A DNA stretch of 64,000 bases from Chaetoceros tenuissimus (GCA_021927905.1 BLLK01000069.1:2790001-2854000), one strand, 5' to 3'. Positions 1-12,764 are shown, counted from the stretch's first letter. Program-made: numbers and translations. The notes: generated by a model not told the origin, from the sequence alone.

Positions 1-493
1 AATTGCATTCTAGTCTACTCTTTTCCTTCTCTCTTTGCTTTATTAAAGCTTCAAGCCTTGACATAATATATCCTACGTCTTAGTCCATATAATAAATTTG
101 CTTAAACAGGACTTGCAATTAATCTTTACGTTTCTCTATGTTAGATGAAAAAAGATTAAAGAATAGTTTGGAATGAGATCCCAGGTGATGACAAAGCAAT
201 CAGAACCTCGTCATATCACTGATTGCCTTAAATACCTAGGTACGTACGTACTTATCCAGATGACTCAACTCTAAAAACGAAAGAAAGGGGGGAAAAAGAG
301 TGATAGGACACAATTCAAATTCAAAAATCAACGGTTTATTTAGAAAAAACATCAATTCTATCATCATGCAATACAAAGTATTTCTTTACTCTCATCAAAG
401 ATCATTGCAATAACACTACATCTTCTAGACGTATCAATAGCCAGTAAATTTATTTGAACAGCAGAGGCTTGGTGACCGTTTCAAAAGTGCAAA
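1..493. other. 5' flank of the ROD-like gene, no gene seen
   Basis: AT-rich non-coding sequence. I see no supported open reading frame, tRNA or repeat. It probably holds the promoter and 5' UTR of the gene starting at 494 and possibly the 3' end of an upstream transcript. Confidence 0.4.
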
Positions 494-3400
494 ATGTCGA
501 GGGTTTGCGAACTTGAAATACCAACAGACCAAGACGATTGCAATTTCTGTAATCAATGTAAACATGGTCTTTCCATAGGGAGCTTCATTTATGGAACAGA
601 TTCATCGTCATATCCACTCAATCATGAAGCTGAAAACGATGACAATGGCAAACAGAATGTCAAATGGGCAACAGAGTCGGACAGTCCCATCACTTCTCTT
701 GCCTCATCTGATACCTCTCCTCTCATGGCTGCTTCTACAATCAATGGCTCTGTCTACATTGTCGACACAGAAAATGGAGATATTCTCATGCAAAAAAGCA
801 TCAGTAACGGCACACAATCATCATCGTATCGTATATCATTTGTACAAGGCAAACAACATGTCATGAGCAACGAGATGCTATTGATTTACAATCTACATGA
901 ACAAAATGAAAGAACATCATCTCAACCTGATGGCATTCTCGTTTCAAATTTGAACAAGGAAGCGATTGAATCGTCGAAAATTAAAATTGATGGAATCAAA
1001 TTTACAGATTGTCCAGCTTTTATTTCTACAATTCGTGTGTGTAAATTGGAACAAGAGGTATTACGCTTTGTCACTGGCTTTGAGGATGGATCTGTGTCAG
1101 TGTATGATTATCAGATTGACAAGAAAAAGATGGCTTTGAACTATCATTCATTTGTAAATACTTTACCACAATATGTTGATCTCATGAATGTTGGTACCAG
1201 TAGTGCTGGTGAGAATGTATTGGTTATTCCTGTTTATGAAAGTGACGAGAAAGTTTCCATCTGCTGGTACGATTTGAATGCATTGAATTGTATTGGTCGT
1301 CATAATATTACCTCAAACAATATATCAATCAAGGCTTTGGCATCTATCAAACATTGTTTTGAAAACTCCATCGCAGCTGCCATGATTATCTCAAATGAAA
1401 GTGAAGATAAACTTGTGATTGTTCAAGGTGCTGTATGCGAAATGATGGACAATGTTCAGATTAGGAATATTCAACAAGTTTTTAGCATGAAGACAAGCAA
1501 AAATCTTGAGATTGGGGGGCTGGTTGATTCTGGAAGCAACAATGAGCAAGGTTTGAAAGTGAGATTCAGTGTTTTCCAAAGGCATGACCGTTCAAATATT
1601 CGTTTCAAGGAGTTTCAATCGGGACCAGATAATCTGATTGCAAAGATACGATTGCATTTATCACAAAAGAACTTTGACGAAGCAGATCAACTGATTGCTT
1701 CAGTTACAGAATCAAAGCTCTCATCTTCATATGGCTCTATTCATTCATCTGAGGCTGTTCTCGCTAGATTTTGCAATATGCTTGAGGATCCAATGATACT
1801 TTCTGGAAAGAACAAAGACGTTATCAAGGAGTGTTTGAGAAGATTGTCTTTCGGAGCAGTATCTGGAGGATCATCTGGTGTGAAGTGCCTTTTGGATGCA
1901 TCAAAATCTCTCTACGATTGGAATAAGGGGAGTGATGTTGAAGCAGAACATAATTCTGGTCCAAATATTAGAGATTACCGACGTGCGTTGTCTGCTATGG
2001 CCATGTCTATAGCAAATTCCCTCAAAAGCGTAGCACCAAAATACAGCACAATTCTGAAAAGGGATATTGGAAAGTTACAGGATAAGGCACTGGCTTTGAA
2101 AACTGTTGAAACAATGTTAGAGGGAAGTGCTGACAAATCTTTACTTCAGTTGAATGCGCCACTGCTCCATATCAAGAATCACAATCATCTCTACCAAATC
2201 CTGATTGAAAATGGTCTCTTTCACGTTGCAGAAAGTATGAGAAAAACAGTAGCTGGATCTGAAGCTATAGACGACGATGCTATTTCTTCTTCTGTACTGT
2301 ATATATCAAAAACTATCCATCCAGAAAGGTACTGCAATTGGCTTGAGAAAGTTGTCTTCGCTCGCTTATCTATCAAAGACAAAAAATTGGACTCCGTATT
2401 TGACTGGGTCTGTACAAACGCGAATGCTTTTGATCATGAAAACAGTTTTGGAATAGAGTCGTCGATTCTTCTTCTCCAGGTAAGTGTTTTCTTGTGGTCA
2501 TGATAAGTTTGTACTATGAACATTTTTATTGATTCTATTTATGCAAAGACCGTGGAGAAGGCATACAATGAAATGACCATCGACAACTACCGGTCAATGT
2601 CCAATGTATCAAGTTTTGAATCACCAAGCGTACCATCCCAAATCAAAATGAACAGCGAAAGTCATAATCCCCCAAGAGGAACTATCCTTACTTCAAAATA
2701 TAATGATCTCATGAATTCTAATCAATCCTTTGAGATTATGAAAGAAGAAGCATGTTTCAAAGTGAAACTTTTTCAAGCAAGAGTTCTGCAATGTGCTAGA
2801 ACATTGGGTCTACCTGAATCCTCATTAAGATTGGCAAATTTTGAAGAGGGTGGTGGATGCAAATTAGCTGCTAAAGAACTCACCAAACAATACTTTGAAC
2901 AATCTTGGAGTGATTTGTTATCAGATCACTCTGACTATAAAGCAAAGATTCTTCAATTTTGTTCCTTTGTTGACATCAAATTCGATCATGTGGTCGAATT
3001 GTGCTGTATTGATCTATGCTCAAATGAAAATATTGCATCTGATTCTTCTGTTCTATCTAGAGCTCGAGACGTTGTAGAAGCTTGTTACAACGCAGATACA
3101 AAATGCAAAATCACTCTACGTTTCCTCCGCACAGCTCAAATGTCTGTTTACAAGCCAGACAATTTGAAATCACTTGCAAGGGATGCATTAAAATGGGCTA
3201 CAAGTAGCGAAATTCTTTCAGAACTAGAGGAGGCATCAAGATTATTGGGTATTGATGAAATTCTTCGAAAGTACTGTGGACACAAGGCCACTGAAATATT
3301 TAGCGTCTCCGACCCTAAGCACAGCTTTAGACTTGTTGAATTTGTTGGAAGAAAAATTGAAAATTCAAGTGCGTTGGACGATATTCTCTATCTCTGTAAT

Positions 3401-6400
3401 GCTTTTACACATCTTTCGCCTCTTGAACACTGTGCCTCTTTTATTGAGAGATACTTAATGTCCTCAGACATCTACATTAGCCCTGATATAGGACAGATGT
3501 TACTAAAGATTCACAACTATGATGAGAAGTTGAGTGAAAGGGTTGGTGTGCGTCTCTGTATGTTTTGTGTCGACCTCATGAACTCCAAAGACGAGAGTGA
3601 CGCTTCATTCGAACGTATTTGCTCAGCTGCAATAGATATCTGCAGAAATTTGGCCCTGACTTGTCCTACTGGAAACATTTTGAGGGGTCACAAGATGTTA
3701 TGTCCAGAGAATACCTTCAGTCCATGGACGTTCCTCGCTAGCGAGTTCCAACGTATCCAGGATCTTAAAAAATATTTTGCAATCAGCACATCTCTTTGGG
3801 ATCTTCGACAAGGTCAACATACGGACGAATTGTCGGAACATTTGGTAAAAATAGCTGTGGAAGACCAATTCAGTATAGATGAAAATACTGCTAACAAGTT
3901 AAAGGTTGCACTTGGGACGAGCAAGAGAGGAATATCTCTTCTTCATTCTCAAGATACAGGAAAAGAGGTGATTACGTCTTGCTGGTGTAAGGCTGTGGGA
4001 AAAGTTGCGTGCAATTTAATCTTAATTGGAAATGAGGATATTGCAATAATTTTGATCGAAACTTCAGGGATTCTTGATGAAATTCACAACCCAACAGTCT
4101 ACGAGTCCATCACTAAGATTGTGATATGGCTCTGTTCCAAAGCTACGGCATACTCAAGCAAATACAACGAAGATCAGAACAAGGCAATGAAGAATTTGAT
4201 TCATGCCTGCTCCTTGTTGCACGACCATGCCCTAGTTCATTGTCATCAGTCTCTTATTCCATCCATGATGTTTTTGAGCAATTTGGTGGACGTTGTGACT
4301 CAAATAATCTTACGATCTGATTCAGGTGTGGGTGAAGAAATGACAGTATTCCGTAAGCAGCTCTTTGAAAAGGCTAGGAAATATCGTGCACCAAAACTTG
4401 CATCAGTTCATGCTTTGGATAGATTTAGTGTTGAGAATGATGTAGTTTTTCATCAAGATTGGTACAGAGGAGATGGGCTACTATTACCACCTAGTGAGGC
4501 AATTGTTGAAAGTATGATGTACTGTAAAGAGTTACTTTCATTTGAGTCCACGAAAAGTTTGCGTCATTTAGACTCAATCCTCAGTTTCCTCGGACAGAGA
4601 GGAGTACATGGTCTATCTCTTCGACTCCTTAGTAATGCAAAGTCAATAGTTATGTCTACTCAGGAAGTTGATGGAAACTTCATCCAAGATCAATCTAATC
4701 TTTTAAGTATTACTCTCTTGAATCTGGCTGAAAGATGCCTAGGGTCTTCAGGAGCAGGAAACATAAGTGGTGGAATCGACTATGAACTTGCTGTTCCTAT
4801 TTTACAGACCTTGAACATTAAAACTGCTTTCAAGGTGCGTATTATATATATATATATATATATATTGAACAATTTTTTCTCAAAATAAGAGCCAGACCTA
4901 ACTATTTCATTCATAGGTGTTTAAGAGATGTTTGCCCTCTGCTTTGACAAGAAGAGACTTTGGTAGAGTCACAGCTTTATCACTTGTCGGAATGCATGCT
5001 GCAGGAGTCAATAGTATCAAGTCCTTGACACAGGAAACTCTTTCTTTTACTTGGAACAATCAGTCTAGCTTTGTTCTTCAATGTCAGCAATTATCGAAGA
5101 AAGCTTTCTGGTGGAAACTTCTACAGGAGCTAGGAGTGAAATTTGATCCTAGTTCATTTGATACAAATGATGAAGAAAAGCACAAATCTCTTGCTTATAT
5201 TAAGTCACTACTGCCAAGTATTGTCGAGAGAGCATCTAGTATCATAGAAGATGCAATGATGGTTCAGCATCTTTTATCTCAATTTTGTGAAGCGTTTGAA
5301 TTGGACCAGAACTCAGCTTTGGACACACATTTGGCTTTCTTACTGTCCCCCCTATCAAGTGCAGGTACCTCGAAATCAGATCCAAGATCTGACCTTTCAA
5401 AATGCTCAGCAGCTGTGAACAAAATTTTGATACAATTTTCAGACTTTGTTCAAAGAACAACAGCAATTCGTAAATGTGTGATTTTGTTTGAGGCTGAAGA
5501 GCACAGTGGTCAAGATTTTGACCGATACAGTATGATTCTATGTCTTTACAACTCTGAACTTAGAAAAGCCTTGACGAAGTCTTCATCGCTACCTAACATA
5601 CAAATCATGTGGATTCGAGAAGAAATGGATAGAATCGATCGAAGACAAGACGCTTTGACTATAATTTCTTCGTACTACAGTGATTCCAAGTTTGAGGACC
5701 GTCCTAAATGTCAATTGTGTTTCCAACCTCTTCCAGAAAAAATGATGGTGGCTGGTGACAACAGTAACAAGAATTTTGCAAATATATTAGGTTATCATGA
5801 TTCCGCGTCAGAAGATTATTTCGATCCTTTGAAACCACTTCTTCCATTTCTTAGATCTGATACAAGCCAGTCAACTGTGTCTGCGTTGGCACCAATTTGT
5901 ATCGCAATTGGTGTTCCAAGTGGCTCAGTGCATGTCAGAGCACTGATGCAGAAATTTGAAGCAGCAAAAGAGTTAGGAGGAGAATGTCCTTCGTTCACAA
6001 CAGAGGTCCTGCCTGTGATCAAGCGACTTAGGATGCCTAGTGACGGTGCAGAGCTTACAGAATGGTGCGCTTCTAAATACGAAGCTGACTCGCACGACCG
6101 GCTACTGTGCTTGGAAGTAGGGCTAGATATCGCAATCAAAGCATCCACCCAAGCCGAACAAATGGCATTGTCAGCTTCCCAGAAAACGAAAGAAGAGTTT
6201 GAAAGAAGAGAAAAATCAGCGTTGAGAAGAGTAGAAAGAATGTCTTTGGCAAAATCTGCTCTTTCAGATATCCTTACAGTCAAAACAGTTGTCGAGAAGT
6301 CTTTGCATCGTTGCAACGATTCTATGGTCATTTCTACCGCTGCCAAAATGATTGAGAAAGCTCGACTTAGAGTCCCAGATGAAGAGTTTGCTCCTGAAAA

Positions 6401-8111
6401 GTTTGTTGAAAGCTTGCTTCTAGAGAGTTCTCTACTAGCCGCCGAGCTCTCTTTGGACCCTTCTACTTCATTCAGCATTAACGCTCTTCGGCGTACTGCT
6501 AGAGCTATTCATGATGCATGTTGCGCTCTCGAAGAGCAGTATTCACACATTAGCATCGGCCGAGTATCCAGGTCTCTTGTTCGACGGTGGTTAATTCATG
6601 GCGATGAAGGTGCATCTGAGGCAAATGAAGACAAAACTGACATTAATGAAAAATCAATTGTATCAGCGGCTGATGAATCAATGGACTTTGGTGGAGAGGA
6701 GGATGATACTATGGATTTTGTTCTAGATCTAAAAATTGCCTCACAACAAGCAGTTTGGAATAATTCAACTGACGGACCTCAATTGAAACGCTTGAAGACT
6801 ATGACTGCCGATGAGGAACAGTCCTCTCTTAGGGCTAAGACTACAAGGGAATTGTCGGAGATAAATTCAATCCGATCTGCATTGCGAATTGCTTTTGTAA
6901 TGTCATTTCCAAAAAATTTCCATTCAAGTCATGACCAAAGTATAGATGAAGAGAATCTGGACCCGAATGATTCATTGTCAAATAATAGTTTTAGTACCTT
7001 CAAGAAAGCAGAAGAAAAAAAGCACGCGGAGTATTTACTGAAGCTTGTATTCTCTTCGCAGACATACACTCGCAGCCAAGAGTCAAGCTTTTTAGATAAT
7101 GACAAAGATACGAAATCAGTTTTGTCGTATGGTACTGGTAATAACCAGAGGTTGGGAAGACGAGAAGGAAAGGCTCGCACCTTTGCAATGCGTCACAGGG
7201 CCTTACGAGCTGTTTCCATTCTTTGCTCCGATGATGTAATTAATGAAACAGTGAAAGAGGAAGGTTACTTGAGCGATCAAAAGTGCACTCTATCTATGTG
7301 TGCCTTTGGATCTTTCATAGCGAAAGAGATTGAAGAAATGGGTCTTGCTTTGCCTCACTCAGACCTCGTCCAGCTCAGTATGATGGACAAGACTTCATAT
7401 GCAAGAACTCTTTGGCGGCAATATGGCAGAGGAGCTAACCATGGCTTTAAAGGTAGATTGATGGTATTGATGATAGAGCTTGCGGTCAATGATGGTGCCA
7501 TTCTTGATGATGGACTTGTCTCCTCAATCCTGCAGGATGTCAATAGCTTGAATCTTCCACGAACTAACTTACTTGTATGCGAGTGCATGAGTACAATTAT
7601 GCCGAAAGCATCCTCTGAGTTAAAATCTCAGCTTCTAAAGATTATGAAAAAACTGGTTGCATCAATTTTACATGATCTAAGGCTACAAGATAGCAAAGAG
7701 ATTGAAGTTGATAGTAAAGGTACCGTTCGTAGACTGCAGTATTTATTGGGTACGTTCCTATCTGATGGCGTGAGTGAACAAGAAATTGGATTTCTTGTGA
7801 ATGCCCTATCAAGTTCTGCTCTGTACAGCAACAATGATCAAATGAAGAAGTGTATTTATGAAGTAATTGCATCGGTTGTAAATGCTTTTGAAACTGAAGA
7901 ACAGGAATCAATACTTTCTAAGATTCAGTCAGATATTAAGGGGGATTCAGCCTTCTCAAGAATCATGGGGAAGATTTTAGGCGTTCCTCCTCCGAATCAA
8001 CAAGAATATCAGCATATGTCAGTTGCCAATGATTGCTTGTCTTGCTTTACTTTCAAAGAAAATGATTATACAAAGAGGATTTTCAACGTGCTTGATAAAA
8101 ATGAAATATAA
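494..8111 (+). CDS. ROD/KNTC1-like giant beta-propeller plus alpha-solenoid protein
   Basis: Three exons (494-2479, 2549-4834, 4917-8111) joined by GT-AG introns of 69 and 82 nt give one 2,488-residue protein. Both joins are phase 0 and each removes an in-frame stop. The first ~380 residues are strand-rich with WD-like repeats; the rest is helical solenoid. Size and plan fit the ROD (KNTC1) subunit of the kinetochore RZZ complex or its relative NBAS/Sec39. A stretch near residue 2230 (LALPHSDLVQL, then DK and LWRQYG) recalls the C-terminal region of KNTC1. A KCQLC motif lies near residue 1690. ROD recruits dynein and checkpoint proteins to kinetochores; NBAS acts in Golgi-ER tethering. Assignment rests on architecture and remembered motifs, so the family is likely but not certain. 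The stop lies 92 nt from the stop of the convergent cyclin gene. Confidence 0.6.
4843..4865. repeat. (TA)n microsatellite in intron 2 of the ROD-like gene
   Basis: About eleven TA units directly follow the GTGCGT splice donor at 4835, inside the 82-nt intron. It is likely polymorphic in length, with no coding effect. Confidence 0.85.
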
Positions 8112-8203
8112 CTTCAATTTGTATTGTATAATTTTATAAAATTCTATTTCCTATTTTACATCTTTAGCCTTTAGTTAGTCTCTACATCCTATTAGTACAT
8201 TAC

Positions 8204-9142
8204 TTAGCATTCACAAATTCCAAGTGAATTAACTCTCTTAGGAGATATCTTGTGATAACTTCTTTCATCAAGTTTGCATCGCTTTGCAAAAACAGTTTCG
8301 AGTGAGATTGACCTATGCACTTTAGTGGGCCTAGAGCATTCTTTCTTGTCAATTGATTTGCTCATGAATTGTTTCAAAGAAGAGTTCACAAGCTTGCTGC
8401 CACACGCCTCACTCAATCTCAACACTGTTTGGACTAGTATATTAGTATCAGCGTACGAGTGATGAGTACCATCTTCCTTCCCGATACGAGATACGATAAT
8501 TGAGATTGCAACCTCAAAAGCTGATCGTGTGAGATACTTGTAGTCTTGGATTTTCGTAATCATCATCTTCATATGATTTTCGCAAAAGACTCTTTCTTGT
8601 TCAGAAGCATCGCAATCCAACAGTGAGAGTAGGAGTGCATACTCTTGCATGAAGCAAAGAGCAGTAGGTGCATTCAATTTCCAATTAAGTTTGGAAAGCA
8701 TTCTCATTTCCATTTCTTCAATGTCTTCTGCTTTGAAGACATCACATGTCATTTGGGCAAAGAAGGCAGATGAGACACCAAGAGGCTCATGCATTTTGAT
8801 AGAAACAAAAAGTGCTGCAATCATGACTAGTTGCATCTGCTTCGAGGTCTCCAAGACTTGACTTCGTTCTTGGATGGGTAGTGCAGACAAGTATCGGTCA
8901 AATAATGATGTAGCATAAATCGTACAGTCCTTCTTGAATTGTATTGTGTTAAGTACATCAACACACCATTGAATTAGGCGTGAGCGAAAGGTCTTTAACC
9001 TTTCCCTATGTTCTTTCCCTTTGACATATTCAAGGTAGTCAGATGGTCTCTCGTTTTCCTCTTTGAGAAGCAGCTTTTGAATTCTATCAAGGGCTTCTTT
9101 TTGTTTGGGGGACATGTGTTCTGATTGGGAAAATTCAATCAT
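8204..9142 (-). CDS. Cyclin, diatom-specific type
   Basis: 312 residues, single exon. The N-terminal cyclin box runs from about residue 45 to 170: RSRLIQWCVDV, then IYATSLFDRYLS, LVMIAALFVSIKMHEPLG and MLSKLNWKLNAPTALCF. These match the cyclin-fold helices that bind a cyclin-dependent kinase. The Lys of the kinase-contact segment (FVSIKMHE) and the Glu of MEMRMLSKLNW are present. The canonical MRAILVDWL signature is replaced by RLIQWCVDV, as in the large diatom-specific cyclin family known to respond to nutrients and cell-cycle stage. The C-terminal ~60 residues are basic and unstructured. The gene converges on the ROD-like gene. The cyclin call is firm; the subfamily is inference. Confidence 0.85.
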   Translation of the reverse strand: MIEFSQSEHMSPKQKEALDRIQKLLLKEENERPSDYLEYVKGKEHRERLKTFRSRLIQWCVDVLNTIQFKKDCTIYATSLFDRYLSALPIQERSQVLETSKQMQLVMIAALFVSIKMHEPLGVSSAFFAQMTCDVFKAEDIEEMEMRMLSKLNWKLNAPTALCFMQEYALLLSLLDCDASEQERVFCENHMKMMITKIQDYKYLTRSAFEVAISIIVSRIGKEDGTHHSYADTNILVQTVLRLSEACGSKLVNSSLKQFMSKSIDKKECSRPTKVHRSISLETVFAKRCKLDERSYHKISPKRVNSLGICEC

Positions 9143-9706
9143 TATGAGGTCTTTTCTTTGTGTACTTTCACGTTCTTTTGGGAGTCGAGTCTTTGAGTTG
9201 CTTCAACTTCTTTTGTGTTGTCATTTGCATGAAAATATATATCGAACAAATTTATGGAATCATGAATGATAAGTAATTCACATGCAGACATGTAGTGGAC
9301 GTGGATCTTGGTCCTGCGTAATCGTGTTCATCTCATCACAGAACCCCTTCATCACAGTGGAAAGAGGAAGCCAAAACCCAAAAGGAATGCGTTCTTTGGC
9401 AACACAATTTTGAGACTAAAACACCATCTTTTAGACGTGAAAACGTATTTTGACAGCAAGAACAAATCATTATTTCTATATTTTTAGTTCGGCAAATTTA
9501 GGCTTCTGCTTCCTGATTGATCGCCATCATGAAGCAATTGTATGTCAAGCTTCCAAGATGTTCGCAGCTCGCCTATTGATATTGGTGGTTGGTGGTGCTC
9601 AGGATCTGGACAACAGACAACAACCCCTGTGTTTTTATACAAAGAAGAATAAATGAATAAGCATAATTTTATGAAAAAGAAATAATATAAATTTTGCACG
9701 AAAGAT
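9143..9706. other. Intergenic, divergent promoter region
   Basis: Sits between the divergent cyclin gene (minus) and hydroxylase gene (plus). Short ORFs here show no recognisable protein or codon bias. Probably holds both promoters. Confidence 0.4.
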
Positions 9707-10513
9707 ATGAATTCATACATATACGAGTGTATGTCTCACGCCTTTTGCTCGTGGTGGTTCGATCCTATGATTGCCACTTTAGGATTTATGATATCCATAT
9801 ATATCTATACATTAGCAGAAATTCACTCTGGTACAAGCTCATACAAATCATTTAGAGAATTTTTATTGAGCAAAGGTTCAGGCATAGACACACGACGGTC
9901 ACTATCATCATCTCTAATCGTCTATTGGACGGGGATATTATTATGGATACAAATAGTGCCGCCTCCCAAAGGTGAAATGCCTTTAGGGATACCAAATTCA
10001 TTCTTGTCATTGTTACATTTAATAACAGAAGTGTTGACAGGAATAATACAATATGATGCATACTTCTTTTTCATACATTGGGCATTACATGAATGTTCAG
10101 CTTTGAGATTTATATTGCATAAAGAACATCACAAAGCAAGTAAGAACTTGGAAGCTAGGCACGTACTGCGGCATAGTTTTTTCGATGGTACATTGCAAGT
10201 TTTGGTCAATATTGCTGTACAAAGATATACAATATTTGGAACTGTGAAATCGCGACTTGCGAGAGCTTTGCATAACATCATTGTAACTTGGATGCTAACA
10301 GAATCACACACACCTTCGCCTTATCCAAATGTATTTCGAAGGCATTGTATAGGTGTGAGAGAACATAGAAAGCATCATCTTTGTGATGGAGACCAACAAT
10401 ATGGAAAGTTTCACCGCTATCAACAGTTTTTTGGGTATCTTGATGACTTGAGGGCAAATCTAGCAATAAGATATGGCGTCTGTAAGATGGGAACAAGGAA
10501 TAAAGACGTCTGA
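9707..10513 (+). CDS. Fatty acid hydroxylase/sterol desaturase superfamily protein
   Basis: 268 residues with hydrophobic segments near residues 17-33, 66-84 and 105-123. The di-iron histidine clusters of the integral-membrane hydroxylase/desaturase superfamily are all visible: HWALH at 124-128, HKEHH at 138-142 and HRKHH at 220-224, with a further His in SHTPSPYP near 201. Members hydroxylate or desaturate sterols or fatty acyl chains at the ER using O2. The substrate cannot be told from the sequence. It is close to the minimum length for the family and has no cytochrome b5 domain. The start is the first ATG after the upstream in-frame stops. Confidence 0.8.
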   Translation: MNSYIYECMSHAFCSWWFDPMIATLGFMISIYIYTLAEIHSGTSSYKSFREFLLSKGSGIDTRRSLSSSLIVYWTGILLWIQIVPPPKGEMPLGIPNSFLSLLHLITEVLTGIIQYDAYFFFIHWALHECSALRFILHKEHHKASKNLEARHVLRHSFFDGTLQVLVNIAVQRYTIFGTVKSRLARALHNIIVTWMLTESHTPSPYPNVFRRHCIGVREHRKHHLCDGDQQYGKFHRYQQFFGYLDDLRANLAIRYGVCKMGTRNKDV

Positions 10514-11080
10514 AACATTAATATAAAAATATTAGTAATTGTCTGTATGATGGATTCATTTGGATTTTTGATTGTAAATCGGAATCATGTTTCCGGTGAA
10601 AAAAGAATCATGGAAGCCTGCTTTTTTCTTTCTTTCTTATCTTTGTTCCAACAAATGTTGCTGCTACTGTACGTTGAGTGATTTCAAATCTTACAACTTC
10701 AAACTATTCCATTTTGAAACTCCTTATGCAAGCAATGCCTTATGGATTGTTCTGCCATCTTCATCTTGCAAATAAAAAGCATTTGGAAACCAATAATAAA
10801 CGAAAGTAGTAGGAAGCAGTTCATAATCATGATCTGCTTTTTAAAAAGTGCTACCGACTCACTGCTGGTTCCCACGCATTTCATTGATTTTTCAAGATGC
10901 ATCTTATTATTTATTTATTTACTACTTTGAACATAAGTTCGAGTTAGTTTGCTTTTGCACGACCTTTATCAATTTACCATACGATAATTTTTCTACTACT
11001 ACAATGCTGGTAATATCTTGATATGATTGTGCTCCTGTACTCAATATCAATGAGAACTCAAATCAAATATTACCATCATC
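10514..11080. other. Intergenic, nothing recognised
   Basis: A 567-nt AT-rich spacer between convergent genes. Small ORFs on both strands (about 60-70 codons) overlap each other and lack coding character. Confidence 0.4.
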
Positions 11081-12001
11081 CTACAATAAGCCTAAGCCGC
11101 GATATGCTCTGTATACATCAGAGTCTGGATCCAAGCAATCATCTACGTCATTAAGACGTTTAATGGAGCATAGGTAACCATTGTTCAACCTTGGATCTCC
11201 ATTTCCCAAATAACTACACCTCACCTTCAATGTCACTTGCAATTCATTTTTCTTTGCTTTCTTTGTCTGTTTATCTTTTTTGTACGTCACAAAGAATTCT
11301 CCAATAGTTGCCCAATGATAATTCTCATTGCCACTTGGAATTTCATCACTTTCGTTAACATTACCCATAGCTTGTTCCAATTCTTGTTCAAGCATCACCA
11401 CTTCTGCAACACTAGTTGCTCTCTTAATTTTATTCTTGAGAGTGGTAACTTTCCTCGCTCCAGTTTCGTAATTGACAGGATGAATAAATTTATGGACGGG
11501 CTTCAAATTCTTATGATCTACACCTAGCCATTCCCAAAAACTCTCTGATCCATAGGATGACCAGCAAATATCCCCATTTTCCTTTTCGCTACAATCAATA
11601 CCTTTCATAAGTGACCAGATGACTGCAAGATCCTCCTCTTCGGTTGAAGTGGGGGATTGGATGGGGAGAGAGATGGTGACTTGTGTCCAAGGCATTCGTC
11701 CTGTTCGAGTAAATTGTGCCTTTTTGCTTACTCTATCCCTCACATCTTCAAAGATCTCCTGCTTCTTTTCCGACATGTCGAATTTAAGTAATGGATCGGC
11801 ATCTGGAAGCTCGGGGGGTGGGGATATGTTTCTCTTGGGTGTTGCAAAAAATAGTGGCATGGCTGACGATATTGTACTGTATTCTTTGCTTTGTGTGTAT
11901 CGAGTAGAACAGTTGAAATGGAACCTACTAAAGATTGCTAAAAATCTATTTGAATATTTGTGTTGTTCATTACTCGTACAATGATAGTGTAGAGTGCTCA
12001 A
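11081..12001 (-). CDS. Unknown protein with basic N-terminal presequence
   Basis: 306 residues, not recognised. The first ~48 residues are rich in Ser, Arg, His and aromatic residues and poor in acids, which could be a mitochondrial presequence; an alternative start is Met48 (MPLFFATPKR). The middle is acidic with Trp-rich motifs (WSSYGSESFWEWLG). The C-terminal half has a Lys-rich patch (KKDKQTKKAKKNE) followed by strand-like LQVTLKVRCSYLG. The gene diverges from the phosphohistidine phosphatase gene across a 250-nt spacer. The open frame is long and codon use is like its neighbours, so the gene is likely real, but no function can be given. Confidence 0.6.
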   Translation of the reverse strand: MSTLHYHCTSNEQHKYSNRFLAIFSRFHFNCSTRYTQSKEYSTISSAMPLFFATPKRNISPPPELPDADPLLKFDMSEKKQEIFEDVRDRVSKKAQFTRTGRMPWTQVTISLPIQSPTSTEEEDLAVIWSLMKGIDCSEKENGDICWSSYGSESFWEWLGVDHKNLKPVHKFIHPVNYETGARKVTTLKNKIKRATSVAEVVMLEQELEQAMGNVNESDEIPSGNENYHWATIGEFFVTYKKDKQTKKAKKNELQVTLKVRCSYLGNGDPRLNNGYLCSIKRLNDVDDCLDPDSDVYRAYRGLGLL

Positions 12002-12251
12002 AATCAGTCGATTGAAGTTGTTTGAAAAGGCGGTAAAAAAGTGGCGGCTCGTTGATACGTGGGATTTAGGAGGGTGAGTTGAAGTTTGCTATTGCTGGTA
12101 CATACCCTCCTACAGGGGGAGGAAAATCGATCTTGAATGAAATATTGAACATACCTTCATTTTTGTTCATACCTCATACCCCTACTTTGATTTGCTCATA
12201 CACTATCGCTATCATAGAATAGTTCATAGTTTTCCAAGGAATTTCATTAAC

Positions 12252-12764
12252 ATGGCAGTCATTGATGAAGAGGTTGTAGCCACTACAAATGAACTCGACC
12301 AACAAGAAGTAGCTGTACTGCGAAAAAGATTGGAGGAGACAAACGCAGCTACTAGTGAAACTACTTCCCATAATTTGTCTCCACCGCCAGACTGGGAACC
12401 TGTTCCTACCGTTTCCATAGATGAAGGAAGATGGAAATATGTTTTAATTTCTGCCACAGAACCTTACTCAACCGATGGATCTGGAGAGTGCTACACTTCA
12501 TTCTACGTTACATCGAAGAAATATGCAGAATATCATAGAAACGCAGCTGAGCCATATGTCAATTTATTACAATCTAGAGGTTATCGTGATATTCATGTCT
12601 CTGGTGGAGGAAGAATTCATTTAGATTCAGATGAAAGGACAATACATATTTTTGGCTTTTCATATGGTTTCGGATTAGGTGATCATGCTGCAGCTAAACG
12701 AGTAATTGAACGTGATGAGCGCTACAAAGGATTCAAGGTTACTTGGTCCAATGATGGTTATTAA
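12252..12764 (+). CDS. 14 kDa phosphohistidine phosphatase (Janus/PHPT1 family)
   Basis: 170 residues from the ATG at 12252. Residues ~60-170 match PHPT1: WKYVLISA, then KYAEYH with the catalytic His at residue 95, GGGRIHLDSDERTIHIFGFS and the C-terminal VTWSNDGY hallmark. The enzyme removes phosphate from phosphohistidine (and phospholysine) on proteins in the cytosol. The first ~58 residues are an acidic, coiled extension absent from the animal protein. An in-frame upstream ATG at 12192 would add 20 residues but lies in likely 5' UTR, so the downstream start was preferred. Confidence 0.93.
   Translation: MAVIDEEVVATTNELDQQEVAVLRKRLEETNAATSETTSHNLSPPPDWEPVPTVSIDEGRWKYVLISATEPYSTDGSGECYTSFYVTSKKYAEYHRNAAEPYVNLLQSRGYRDIHVSGGGRIHLDSDERTIHIFGFSYGFGLGDHAAAKRVIERDERYKGFKVTWSNDGY

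Noticed and set aside
5816-6478. 220-codon minus-strand ORF inside the ROD-like gene
   Set aside because: Ser-rich antisense shadow of exon 3; no domain and the sense frame is clearly coding.
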